The notes below the pieces were generated by a model that searched no databases, was not told the origin of the DNA, and was given only the letters and a program-made list of their open reading frames with translations. The translations under genes were made by a program, and so were the position numbers. A stretch of 64,000 nucleotides of DNA, from contig NC_088307.1 of assembly GCF_032854445.1 (NCBI RefSeq), positions 14,086,017 to 14,150,016 of the forward strand, written 5' to 3'. This document shows positions 1 through 20,499 of the stretch, in pieces (the first letter of the stretch is position 1; each line of letters opens with the position of its first letter). The stretch is from Liolophura sinensis (taxonomy: Eukaryota; Mollusca; Polyplacophora; Chitonida; Chitonidae).

Positions 1-10075
<10,075 letters not shown>

Positions 10076-12724
10076 TGATCTGGGCAACTTTAACCATGTA
10101 GCAACCTGCTGTCAACGGTACTGCTGTACAACTGTTGATCATTTGTAATCTCCATCCTCATTGGACTATATCTGGACCAATCATGGAACCACATACATAG
10201 TCATGGACTCATTGTAGCACTGCCCTGTGTAAACCAAATAGGAGGATTTGTTCTGCTGTTTAAAGGGAGAAATTCCTTGTCAAAATGGAACTTTTAAAGA
10301 AAGCTGGAAATAACTAGATGTAGATGCACAGTTGAGGTGCATGCAGATCATGAGTTCAAAAATTTGTTATGAAAATTGAAATTATATACCATGAATTGTT
10401 GGGTTGGTGTGGATTTTACAAACAGTTTACATGTATATTTTTCAGAATCAAGTAGTTATTAACTTTGACCATTTTTTGAAATTCCCTTTCTGTCTGAACC
10501 AATCGGATTGTCTCTTTCTGTATTTCCAATCAGACCAATGGTGTATCTGTTTTTGAACCTTTTAATCCCCATGAAGTTAATGTTACAGCTTGTATGTGTG
10601 GCTCAAATCTTGCTTAAAATGACCAATCACAGCAAAGTTTAAAAATTTTGCTCTTTTAATTAATCATACAAAATCAGTCACAGTGCAATTTTCAGTAAAA
10701 ATTCTTATTTTATTCAGGTTTTTTTTTATTCTTTTGTAACATCCATAGATCCAAGCTGTGTGTAATCAGTTTTTTCTGCTTTTAAGCTCAGTTTTTGTTT
10801 TTGTTTTTTTTCTTTTTTTTTTGTTGAGGACCAGGTTTATCATAACTTAACACATACTAACTGCTGATGCACTGTGTTTTCTTTCATTAATGTTCTTTTG
10901 TCATGTATTTTTTGGCCTTGTGCTACAAATGTAACACCTTTGTTTCACATTGTGTACGTGTATGTAGGTATTGCTCATTCTGCTGGAAAGCTTAGAAGTC
11001 AGCAAGAAGTCAGCCATACATATACCTGCAGTTTGACCCTTCCCAATCAGTATCATATACAAAACTCTTCGCTACTCAGCGTGATGCTGGTTAAGTTAAT
11101 AATGAATATACATAAGACAATCGGACGTTGTGCATTTGTTTGACCTCCCTCTGTATATAACCATGGCATGCATGGGCCATTTTATATATTTGTATATATA
11201 TATATATATATATATATAATGGCTGTTGAGTTTGGTAGTATTTTGTAGTGTAGACATCATATCATCTGTGTTCATCTGTTTTTGTCTTTTTGAATCAGAA
11301 TGACTCAATATCTTACTTTCTTGTTAAGATCATGTGGCTAACCTTGCTTGGTTTTTAGTTTCTCATTTTACACGAACAGCTGATACAAACAAACCAAAAA
11401 AAGGAAAAACCACTTGTGATATTCTGCGACAGCATTCTGGGGAGTGGTAAATATTCTATAATGTCTTCGCTGGTATGCATGTAGGAAAAAGTTGTTCGGA
11501 CAGAACTTTCCAGATGGTGGTTCAAAAGTAAGTCAGATTTTGAAGTGCTTTAAGGCTACAACTGCAACCAGAAGAACTACTGTGGTTTACAGTACAACAA
11601 AGATAGAACCATGTCAAGTAAAACCGTCGTAAAGCACTGTGATCACTTTAGTAGCTTAAACCATGGCATACACGTGTGCACATGTTCACACATACGCACA
11701 GCATACGTGACAAGAATGTGGGCGAATTGATAAGGATTCTTTTCAAGATCTGGTTATAGCATAACCATGTTTAAATTCTGCAAGCTAACAGTTGTCATGG
11801 ACAACCAATTCTTGTCCTAAGCCATTCTCAGTTTAATTTTTGTAAGAAACCAGAAAAGGTTTTAAAGATTTTGAAATCCTCACTCCTCTTCTGCCTACAG
11901 TTATAAAGGAAAAGTGTTTTATGAAAACTACTGTGTCTACATCCGTCAGTTAAACCATGGAACGTCTGATAGATTGAGTACACCTGTTCTAGTAGGGGCA
12001 ATGTTCTCCTTATGGATCAAATCTTCAGTAAATTTAACATTACTTTTAACACAGTATGGAAAATCCTCATAAGTCTGTTTTTGCACAGTTGTTCCTGCCA
12101 AGGAAAGCCAAAAGATTAACATTCATACATAAGTACTGCTGTCTTCATAAATCAATTTCCTTCTAACGATGTCTGTCTAGATCCATTTTCACAGCAATTC
12201 GTTGATTTTTTTTTGGTGGGGGGGGGGGGGATAACGTCGTCAAAAACATTAATGTGTCAAAAGCAGCATGATTTATGAGAAAAGTTACCAAAAATCATTT
12301 GGCAAAATTTGACGAATATTGGTACATTTGTGAATAAGCTTTCAAACATCATTCTATTCAGTTTGTGTAACATTTCTACATGACAATAGAGATATCTTCA
12401 TGTATATAGATAAACCAATTACAAGTCTACCTATCATTTGGAATAACCAATAAGAAATTTTCTTATTTTGTCTGCTTATATTTATTCTATTTATTTATAA
12501 ATAGTTTGTAAATAGATATTTTTTGTAAGATAATATGCATGTATGATATATTGTGTAGAATATTCACATGGCAAAAGTGTAGTGTGTAGCTGTAACAAGT
12601 CTGCAGTCTTTATCAAGCCTGCAATTGTATAGTGACAAACGTGTGTTCTCTAAAACTCGGCATACGCAATACTTCAAGACTCAACTAGACTGTAAATAGC
12701 AAAAAAGCGAGATGATCATGCAAC
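10076..12724 (+). other. Putative 3' UTR and downstream flank of the FAM102 gene
   Basis: No further ORF of the family is seen after the TAG at 10073-10075. The DNA is T-rich on the + strand and has a TA-dinucleotide run near 11190-11217 and a G-run near 12218-12232. No polyadenylation site can be fixed: candidate AATAAA signals are far downstream (about 13820 and 17310). The 3' UTR length is therefore unknown. Confidence 0.5.
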
Positions 12725-13200
12725 TCAACCGCTGAGTTGTACTCCAGTGCTTATGTGTACGCTGTTGAATCCTTCATTCGCACGGCCATGAGGAACTGGG
12801 GCCAACTTTGTACGACCAGTTGAGCTCAGTTGTGTTGAGTCGTGTCCTGAGCTCTGAGGTATGTGGGTGAATCTTCCAGTCGCATGGCCATCAATGACTG
12901 AGAACAACTCCTCACAGCAAATTGAGCTGAGTCGTGTGCTGAGCTCTGGGGTTACTGGCGAATCTTCCTGTCGCCTGACCATCAATGACTGAGAACAACT
13001 CCTCACAACAGATTGAGCTGAGTCGTGTCCAGAGCTCTGAGGTTACTGGCGAATCTTCCAGTCGCATGGCCATCAATGACTGAGAACAACTCCTCACAGC
13101 AAATTGAGCTGAGTCGTGTCCAGGGCTCTGGGGTATGTTGGTGAATCTGCTTTCCTCCAGTTGAGTTAGGTTGAGTTGAGTCACGTCCTGAGCTCTGTGG
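12725..13200 (+). repeat. Tandem array, ~92-bp unit, about five copies
   Basis: Units contain gagctgagtcgtgtcc, gagctctgaggt, ggcgaatcttcc, cgcatggccatcaatgac and tgagaacaactcctcacag in the same order. The first and last copies are diverged and partial. Reading frames through it are by-products of the repeat. Confidence 0.85.
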
Positions 13201-13505
13201 TATGCCAAGCTTTAGAAACGTTCATTTAGTGACTCAGAGATGTCCTGAATCATTAGGCTTATAGGCTACAATGATGGATGAACCTTTCCAGCCTTAAGGA
13301 ATTTGGGCATTGTGATGACCTTTTACTCATGCATTTGAAAATTCTGTAAGACCTAAAAGCTAGGGACCACGTGATTTCCTTAGTAACAAACGTTTTTTTT
13401 TTTCCTTAGTGAAGAAAATTGTCCTCCTAACGTAATAGCGTAGAAAAATGCCTTTTTTTGAATCGCTGTCAGGGATAGTGTATTCGTTGGATTTGTATAG
13501 GACCT

Positions 13506-13681
13506 ATGATGGATACAAGTTCTTGGGAGTTCCGCTTGGGGGCTCTCGCGCATTTACCAGAATTTAGGGTATATATGCTTAAGTGCGAAGGCCGTGTACC
13601 GCCCTTTACTCTAACGCCCCAACGTCCTGTATATGCGCGAGCGCCCCTCAGGCGGAACTCCCGAGACCTCGTATCCATCAT
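13506..13681. repeat. Imperfect inverted repeat, ~48-bp arms, 79-bp loop
   Basis: The left arm 13506-13553 starts atgatggatacaagttcttg and the right arm 13633-13681 ends cctcgtatccatcat. The arms share gggagttccgc and gctctcgcgcat-type cores, at about 80% identity. No target-site duplication was seen. It is either a small MITE or an extruding palindrome. Confidence 0.8.
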
Positions 13682-13739
13682 AGACCCAATAATTTTCAGC
13701 TTTCCGGACAGTCGGAGTATTTCTGTAGCGCATGCGTGA

Positions 13740-16123
13740 TGTTTTCACGTATAATAAGCCCTTACTTCGCCACACTTGGGTGATCACGTCATCTCCAACT
13801 TTCGGGCAATCTTACAGAATAAAGTATAGGTCAACCCAGCGTGGACATGTATGCTCCACACTGTAAAACGGTATGTAGATATTTGTGTTTAACTTGGATT
13901 TCTGTCTCAACACCACCCACTGTCACTTTGAATACACTTTTTACAGAATGTATTTATTCCGGGATTCGCAGTGGAAATAAGAAGGAAACTGCCAGTAAAT
14001 AGTACAAATAACAAGTAATTATAGCATCTGTGGTTGGATATGACAGAAAACAGCAGCAGTCAATTCAAATATATTGACAGAACATTTTGCCCAGATATTC
14101 CAGAAATGTTCAGATAAACCAGTTTTCCATGTTATTTCGAATTTAATTTTGTCCAGCATTCCCTGGACAGTAACAGTGTTACACCTATTTGTCAATAAAA
14201 CATTACGATTGTTGATGTTGCTGTTGTCAGTAACTCTTAGCCCACTTCAATCCCATAATGCAAAGCTCACGCAAGCAAACGCCTCGCGGTGCACTCAGTA
14301 TTCTGTCTACTTTTATATGTACATCTCACCTTACACCTGTCTCCTGTACAACACACCCTCATGCCCTGCATTTGCGCTACACACGTGGGTAAAGGATCGT
14401 GGCTTTTTTTTCTTGTCCATCCACTATAGTCTTCATTCCGTCTGAAATAATATGCATGCCCAATATATTAGATGTTATTTCTTATCATTTCTACATGTAT
14501 GTCAGTCTTGTACGGTTGCCTGTTGTAGTTTTGCTTTACAGTGCCTTAGTCCATTTATGTTGACCTCTACGCGTGCTAGTCTAGAATGATATGGCTGTGT
14601 TGCTATCTGTAGAATACCATCACGAAACAAAACATTTTCATATATAGAAATATCTTGTCCAGATCAATTTATGGTTTTCTTTTTATGTTGACATAAAATT
14701 TATTTCATGTCTTTACATATCGTTGTTTAACCTCTGTACATGTACCTTGATCATTTTCTGCCAGAGACATTAATAACAAGTATCTAATGCGCATCTTGAA
14801 TGCGTTTGCCAAATAGTTCAAATGTATAGCCGATGGTGGTCTTTATCGCACTTAAAATATTTCAGCCTCCATGTTAGATGTTTCACAGTTTCTGTACTGT
14901 TGCATATCGAGAGAGAGGAAACAGTGTATGCCTACGCACTGGTATAAATATTATATATAAATGTTGGCCAACTTGGTCGCCTCACGCGTACCCACATTTT
15001 AATCCTTTACAAAACGGGAACTGCAAGGCATGCAAACTTTCAATCCAAACACTGATTTCAAACATTTTTTTTTCAGAATTTATAGATTTGAATAGCATCT
15101 AATTTTGTTTGAAAGCATCAGAGGTTCATTGAGCTACATACGGTCAAGTGTATTTCAGACTTTTTGAAGGAATTTCGACCTATTTTCATGATTAATATAC
15201 AGGTGCAAACTAATGTAATGAAATAAGTGTAATTTTATTTTCAACACCAACATGCATTTCTTAATCCAGTTGCTGAGCTTAACACTCAACAACAAACATA
15301 ACATACGTGCAGTCGTACCAATTGTACACAGGTTTGCTTTTTAAAAGCATTTTCCTAAGGGGCCAACATGGATATTTAATTAACCTTTAATGAGAGTAAG
15401 ATATCCTTTTTCAACTGCTACCATTCAGTGTAGAGATTATATTTTTTCTCAATAAAAGGCTCTTGTGGAAAGGTGCCGACTGTAAAGAACAACTTTTGAC
15501 CTTGGGAGCAAAACCATTCAGATTTGCATGCCATTCTTCCAATTGAATATCAGGTAATATATTTTGTAAACGAATTTAATTAAATTAAAATTTAATCAAA
15601 TCAGACATGTGTTACAAGTATTCAGCAACATCTTCGATTGATTATGGGCTGGGAATGTTGTTGTTGTTGATTCATTTCTCACGTATTTCTATAGTTTTCT
15701 ATCTGTACCCACAGCGTTGGAAGGGTACTTATATTACGTATTGGTACCCAGGTTGTAAGAGGTCAGGGTATTTTACATTTTTAGGAAAGATTGTTGGTTT
15801 TGTTATTGTTTTCCCTTTTATACATTTATATTTGTGTAAGTTCTGTGGCCTCCCCAAACATAACATTTTTTTGGCCAGAGTTTACGTGTTAAATACTTTC
15901 CAGTGGACTACATTAATTGTCACGTGGAAATGGTTTGTTCAGTATATTGTTCATTGTACAATTTAATAACAAAGGATTAATAATTTACCATATCAGTGCC
16001 AGAAATCAAATCAGAAGTCAAATTGACGTGACATCTATATCACAGTGAGAAACTGTGTGATTGGAGAATTGTACTACTACTCAAACGAGTTTTAAGCATG
16101 CAACCCCGCTGGGTCTTAGTATA
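13740..16123. other. Intergenic DNA without a recognisable gene
   Basis: AT-rich sequence. Two open frames of about 120 codons (14074-14445 and 15607-15966) have the composition of chance frames, rich in Phe, Leu, Tyr and Cys. They show no domain, no splice signals and no family resemblance. Confidence 0.5.
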
Positions 16124-16169
16124 GGATAGAGGTCATTATCGTGAAGACTTTTCATAATGACCTCTATCC
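16124..16169. repeat. Perfect 16-bp inverted repeat (hairpin)
   Basis: The left arm ggatagaggtcattat (16124-16139) and its exact reverse complement at 16154-16169 are separated by 14 bases. It lies just upstream of a stretch with CCAAT-type and GC boxes. Confidence 0.9.
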
Positions 16170-16179
16170 GTTTTAGACG

Positions 16180-16920
16180 ACTGATTGGCTATTTCATGCA
16201 AAGCCACACCCTCTCTTCCTGTCACTGGTCTGTCAGTGTGTAAACCCAAATGCCGTTGTTACGTCACATGGTTGGTGACGTGTCAATCAATGTCTGCTCA
16301 CCCGGCGCAAGGTTTCTTTGGCTCCGCCCCTACTGTCTTCATATGAAGACGTTTTCTTCATCATTAAGTACTTTGGAATTAAATCCTGTGATTGGCTGAA
16401 GACACCATCGATAGCCATAGTAAAGTACAAGAAGCCCCTGCTTTAAATACGGTAATTACGGTCATTTACATACACTGTGTCACATTTACTACCGAAAGAT
16501 TATGAGGCTGCTTGTGTATTTGTCATGCTTCAACTATGAAGTCATACACAAATCGGCCCACAAATGAATCGAGACGCTGACTACAATTTCAGATTTGTCT
16601 TGAACAAATCTTCCATATATGTGAGCAAGTCACAGATTGCTTGCGTATTCTGTAACCTTTAATTTGTATTCGTCTATAACTCTTTGTTTTGTATAGCTCA
16701 AGCCTGTTGTAGTATTATCTTTTAAACCAGCTCAGTGTGTCAACATTACCAATGTCAAAGGTAAACAGCATCAAGTACTGCTTCAAACTGATGACGTCAG
16801 GAAATTTCAGTTCCGATTGTCTTATTGGTTATTGTGCTCACGCCGTGGAACAGGAAGACATCTGCACGAGCATGGGTCATGTGACAGTCAGCCAGTCAGA
16901 ATCTCTTGACGTCATAACAT
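16180..16920. promoter_or_regulatory. Promoter-like cluster of CCAAT, GC and CRE boxes
   Basis: Within about 750 bases there are several attgg/ccaat motifs (for example gattggctatttc and gattggctgaag), a gctccgcccc GC box near 16321, and two perfect tgacgtca palindromes at 16792-16799 and 16907-16914. No gene start can be tied to it. It could be a distal element or the promoter of an unrecognised transcript. Confidence 0.3.
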
Positions 16921-17439
16921 TGAAGCACTGTAGGTGTTGTGTTTAAAGTGCTTTTAAGTACTATTTAGTAGCCTGACTGTCGATAGGACGACGGCGAGCG
17001 CAGTCTATAATATACATAAGGTTGTATGGAATGACCGTATTCCATTGGTTCGGTACATGGCGCCCTGACGAGATATGTTATCCACGCTAACACATGAAAA
17101 CATGTCACATTACCTGCAGATGTTCGGAATTTTTTCCCTCTTTTTGTCATTTGCATACAGTAATGGTCCATGTTTAAAGTTTTTAATGTAAACTGGGAAG
17201 TCATGTTGTATCTGAGTCCATCAGTCCGCGTTGTTCAGACAGGCCTGTACATATACCTGTTCCTTTGTTATGTGACAGGAAGGCCTGTCTTTATCTTACA
17301 TTTGTAGACAAATAAAATTCACATTTCTTTGAAAAAGAAAGTGTTCTTGTTTTTTGATACTCTATGTGCATGGCGCTGAATAAAAAAGTTGTTAACGATG
17401 AATTGTATAACTCAGGCACAACTTACTGATCACTAGCAA

Positions 17440-18245
17440 TGGCCGACCTCCTTATGGAGATGGACCTGGATTCTGATGGTAACACTTCCTTTGAAATTGC
17501 ATCAGATGACAGAACTTCGTATTGATGTCAGCGAATAGTCGAATAATAATGGAATCGTCCAACTGTGTCGTCACAGACTATCCTGGTGACACAGTTTCAA
17601 GTCCAGCTCAAGCTGGATTCTTTTCCGGCCGTAAGTGGGAAGGTCTTGCATCAACCTGCGGATGGTCGTGGTTTTCACCCGGGCTGTGCCCGGTTTCCAC
17701 CCACCATAATGCTGGCCGCCGTCGTATAAGTGAAATATTCTTGAGTACGGCGTAAAACACCAATCAAATAAATAAATAAATAAGTTACCGTACATCGAGG
17801 TAGCGCTAGAACTCGGGAAGCACGTGACGTACTAAGTGGGTGGAGCGAGAACATGGGGTGGGTCGTGGGGTTCTGTTACTCCTGTACGTGGGCGTGCTAG
17901 GGCACTTCCAGTTCCTTCTCATTCATGGACGGAAGTCCCACAAAATCCACCACTATTAGACTTCAATGACCCTCCTTGTCTTGGATGATCAATTAAAAAG
18001 ATTCGCCATCAAATCAATTCAACCTATTTTTGACTGCGGAAATGATAGATGTAATGGTGACGGTGACAAAAAGATATGCCGAGGCCGAAATTATTCAACG
18101 AGAACCTCTACGTGAATGCATCACGCATAAACTCTTTGATGGACAAGAACGCGGTGTTTTGATCCACGTGGATGGGGCCCGTTACCCTCCCAACATTAGA
18201 ATTTCATTTGAGTGTAGGCAACTCTCTTTAAAGTGCGATGAGTAA
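17440..18245 (+). other. Possible decayed coding remnant, unrecognised
   Basis: A short frame starts MADLLMEMDLDSDG at about 17440 and stops after 28 codons. After a SINE copy, a second frame (about 18040-18245) reads MIDVMVTVTKRYAEAEIIQ and continues with VLIHVDGARYPPNIRISF before stopping. Both have balanced amino acid composition unlike the surrounding AT-rich frames. I recognise no family. It may be a transposase or gene relic interrupted by the SINE, or chance. Confidence 0.25.
17594..17782 (+). mobile_element. SINE family A copy, 5' truncated
   Basis: It starts at the box B region (gtttcaagtccagctcaagc) and continues to ctgcggatggtcgtggtttt, gccgccgtcgtataagtgaa and an (AAAT)n tail. 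Confidence 0.85.
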
Positions 18246-18388
18246 AAATCGTTTCCAACTACTGTTGCGATTTTGGCATTTTGCCGATAACGCCCAGCAC
18301 ACTGATGACCGACTTAACAAAATTCGACCTGTCTTAGATCATTTCAGCAACACAACGAAGCAAATCTATTATGCCAGGCAAGAACCCG

Positions 18389-18520
18389 ACCCAGTTTCAT
18401 GAAGATGTCGTACATGTACGATAATCGCACGTGCAGGACAATCGTATGGTAATAATGACGTAGAAAGTATCGTACGGCAAATGCACGATAAAAAAATGTA
18501 CGCAACTTTGTGAATCTGGC
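18389..18520. mobile_element. MITE-like element with imperfect terminal inverted repeats
   Basis: The left end is acccagtttcatgaagatg followed by tcgtac. The right end, read in reverse, is gccagattcacaaagttgcg followed by tac. A related end (cccagtttcacaaagatatt) occurs alone near 24425. It is short, noncoding and AT-rich inside. Confidence 0.5.
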
Positions 18521-18661
18521 ACCAGATGCATGCATATATATTTTTGGACTCATCAGATCACGTGGTGTGGTTCAGCCTCAACCAGGGACGGAGTTTTCCG
18601 ATTTTCCTGTGCCAAAAGTTTTTCTGGTTCGCCCTGATGGCTCAAAAATTAATCCGTTAAC

Positions 18662-18880
18662 TTAAAAAAAAAATGTCTGTTGTGTGAGTGAAGCTGGAAT
18701 GTATTCCGTTATTATACGACAATATTGTGTCGTATTCAATATAATATCCTGTTAGTTTAATAGAATTTGTTATCTTGAAGTAATAGAATATGTGTGTTAT
18801 ATTTAACTGAATAATCTGCTGGAATAAAAAAAGACATTCTTGCATCAGCCAGATAAAATACCCTCTGTTAAATTTAACAG
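18662..18880. mobile_element. Degenerate copy of the 38.1-kb MITE
   Basis: It shares tctgttgtgtgagtgaagct with the left terminal repeat of the element at 38118-38329 and similar internal blocks (cctgttagtttaatagaat, ctgttaaatttaacagatt). The right end is poorly preserved. Confidence 0.45.
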
Positions 18881-18950
18881 ATTCTCAGAGGCTAGTTCCA
18901 TGTTTATCCCGGAAACTCCTGGTTCGGTTGTCCAGCGTCCATGGTCGTAT

Positions 18951-19211
18951 GATTTGATTTGATTGACTTGATTGGTATTTTACGCCGTACTCAAGAATAT
19001 TTCATCATAACAGCATTATGGTGGGTGGAAACCGGGCAGAGCCCAGGGGAAACCCACGACCATCCGCAGGTTGCTGGCAGAGCTTCACACGTACGACCGG
19101 AGAGGAAGCCAGCATGAGCTGGACTTGAGCTCACAGCGACCGCATTGGTGAGAGACTCCTGGGTCATTACGCTGCGCTAGCGCGCTAACCAACTGAGCCA
19201 CTGAGGCCCCC
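18951..19211 (-). mobile_element. SINE family A, full-length copy
   Basis: On the - strand it begins with a run of g then cctcagtggctcagttggtt (box A), has gttcaagtcc-like box B sequence in gagctcaagtccagctcatg, and ends with attggtattttacgccgtac in + strand reading. The tail is gattgattt-like instead of a clean AAAT repeat. Confidence 0.85.
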
Positions 19212-19333
19212 ATTGTCGTATGAGAGAAATGCTTTATTACAGGGAGAACACTAAATACTCTGTCAATAATTATGTTATTGCACTAGCAGAATTAAGTTTG
19301 AAAAGACAGATCGTCATTTAATTCTCTGGGGTC

Positions 19334-19489
19334 TTGCGTGGGAAGGTCTTCCAGCAACCTGCGGGATAGTCGTGGGTTGCCCCGGGCACTGCTTGGTTTT
19401 CTCAAACCATAATACTGACCGCCATCGTACAAGTGAAATATTTTTGAGTATACAGCGTAAATCACCAATCAAATGAATGAAATCAAATC
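19334..19489 (+). mobile_element. SINE family A, 3' half
   Basis: It starts at cttgcgtgggaaggtcttcc and continues through agcaacctgcgggatagtcg to caccaatcaaatgaatgaaa. It is about 120 bases from the oppositely oriented copy at 18951-19211. Confidence 0.8.
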
Positions 19490-20466
19490 ATCAACCATGC
19501 TACATGTTCACGGTATTTCTCGCATTTCTCATCAACATGCACGAACTTATGCAGAAAATCAACAACTTACAGGTAGGTCTATTCAAATGCTCACCTTTTT
19601 GCTGGACCTCGAATAGCATTCGAATGCGGTTATGTTCGGAAGCCTAGGAAGAACATTTGATAACTTGCATAACAACCACTTCATACATTATGAAGATATT
19701 ATATGCGGATTTCCCCACTCTTCCTGTTCGTGAGGCTTTGGGGACAATAAAATACGACGACGCTCGTGTGGCCGTTTACGCTGCATGTCAAACTTTTGAT
19801 GAACACCACTTGTCTTATATCAATATGCATGCCGCACTTGGGAAAGTTTGTCAGCGACTTTCCAGACGCCCATGGTTTACCCTGTGCACTTAGGTTTTCT
19901 TCATGGACCGAGATTGTACAAGTAAAATTTTTCTTTAAAAACGGTATTGCGGCAAGAGAGATAATTATAGCTTTGTTTCTAGGCCTACTGCCCATGGAAT
20001 CATGTAGACTGCAACACCGATTGCAAAGAAAAAGTTAATTACAGGAAAAACAATAGGCCTATATTTCAATTAAATACCTAGTTACAGAAATTTGTAGACA
20101 GATAAATGTGAACGAATTATTTACAAATAACGTAAAATACGGATATGAACATATATTATTTGCCAGAGACGAAATAAAATATATACAATGTACAAGCTAC
20201 CATTATTCCACATCATTCGTTGATATTTTTTATAAGGAAAGGTGAAAATGTACCCAAAATGTGGACTTCTTTTGCAGATTGTGAAGTATTGCATTGGTAA
20301 TGTTATTTATGATCGCATTAACAAATGCTTATCTTTAATAAGACATATGAGCATGAAATTTGATGATATCCTCAATTTGGTAATGATGTGTTAAACCAGC
20401 TGTACGACGATTTAGTGCAACGAGCATTATCTCCCCCCGAGTACGCAGCAACTCTCCAACCACGAG

Positions 20467-20499
20467 ATGTCGCTGCGCATCAATGGCGGACAAAAATGT
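20467..20499 (+). promoter_or_regulatory. Candidate upstream ORF overlapping the M6PR-like start
   Basis: An ATG near 20483 (caatggcggacaaaaatg) opens a ten-codon frame (MADKNVSLSD) that overlaps the M6PR-like ATG at 20496 in another frame and stops just after it. The main ATG has A at -3 but T at +4, and no other in-frame ATG lies upstream before a stop near 20364. Translation control is possible but not shown. Confidence 0.35.

Noticed and set aside
14074..15966. Two ~120-codon + strand frames (14074-14445, 15607-15966)
   Set aside because: Phe/Leu/Tyr-rich chance frames in AT-rich DNA, with no domain, no start context and no splice partners.
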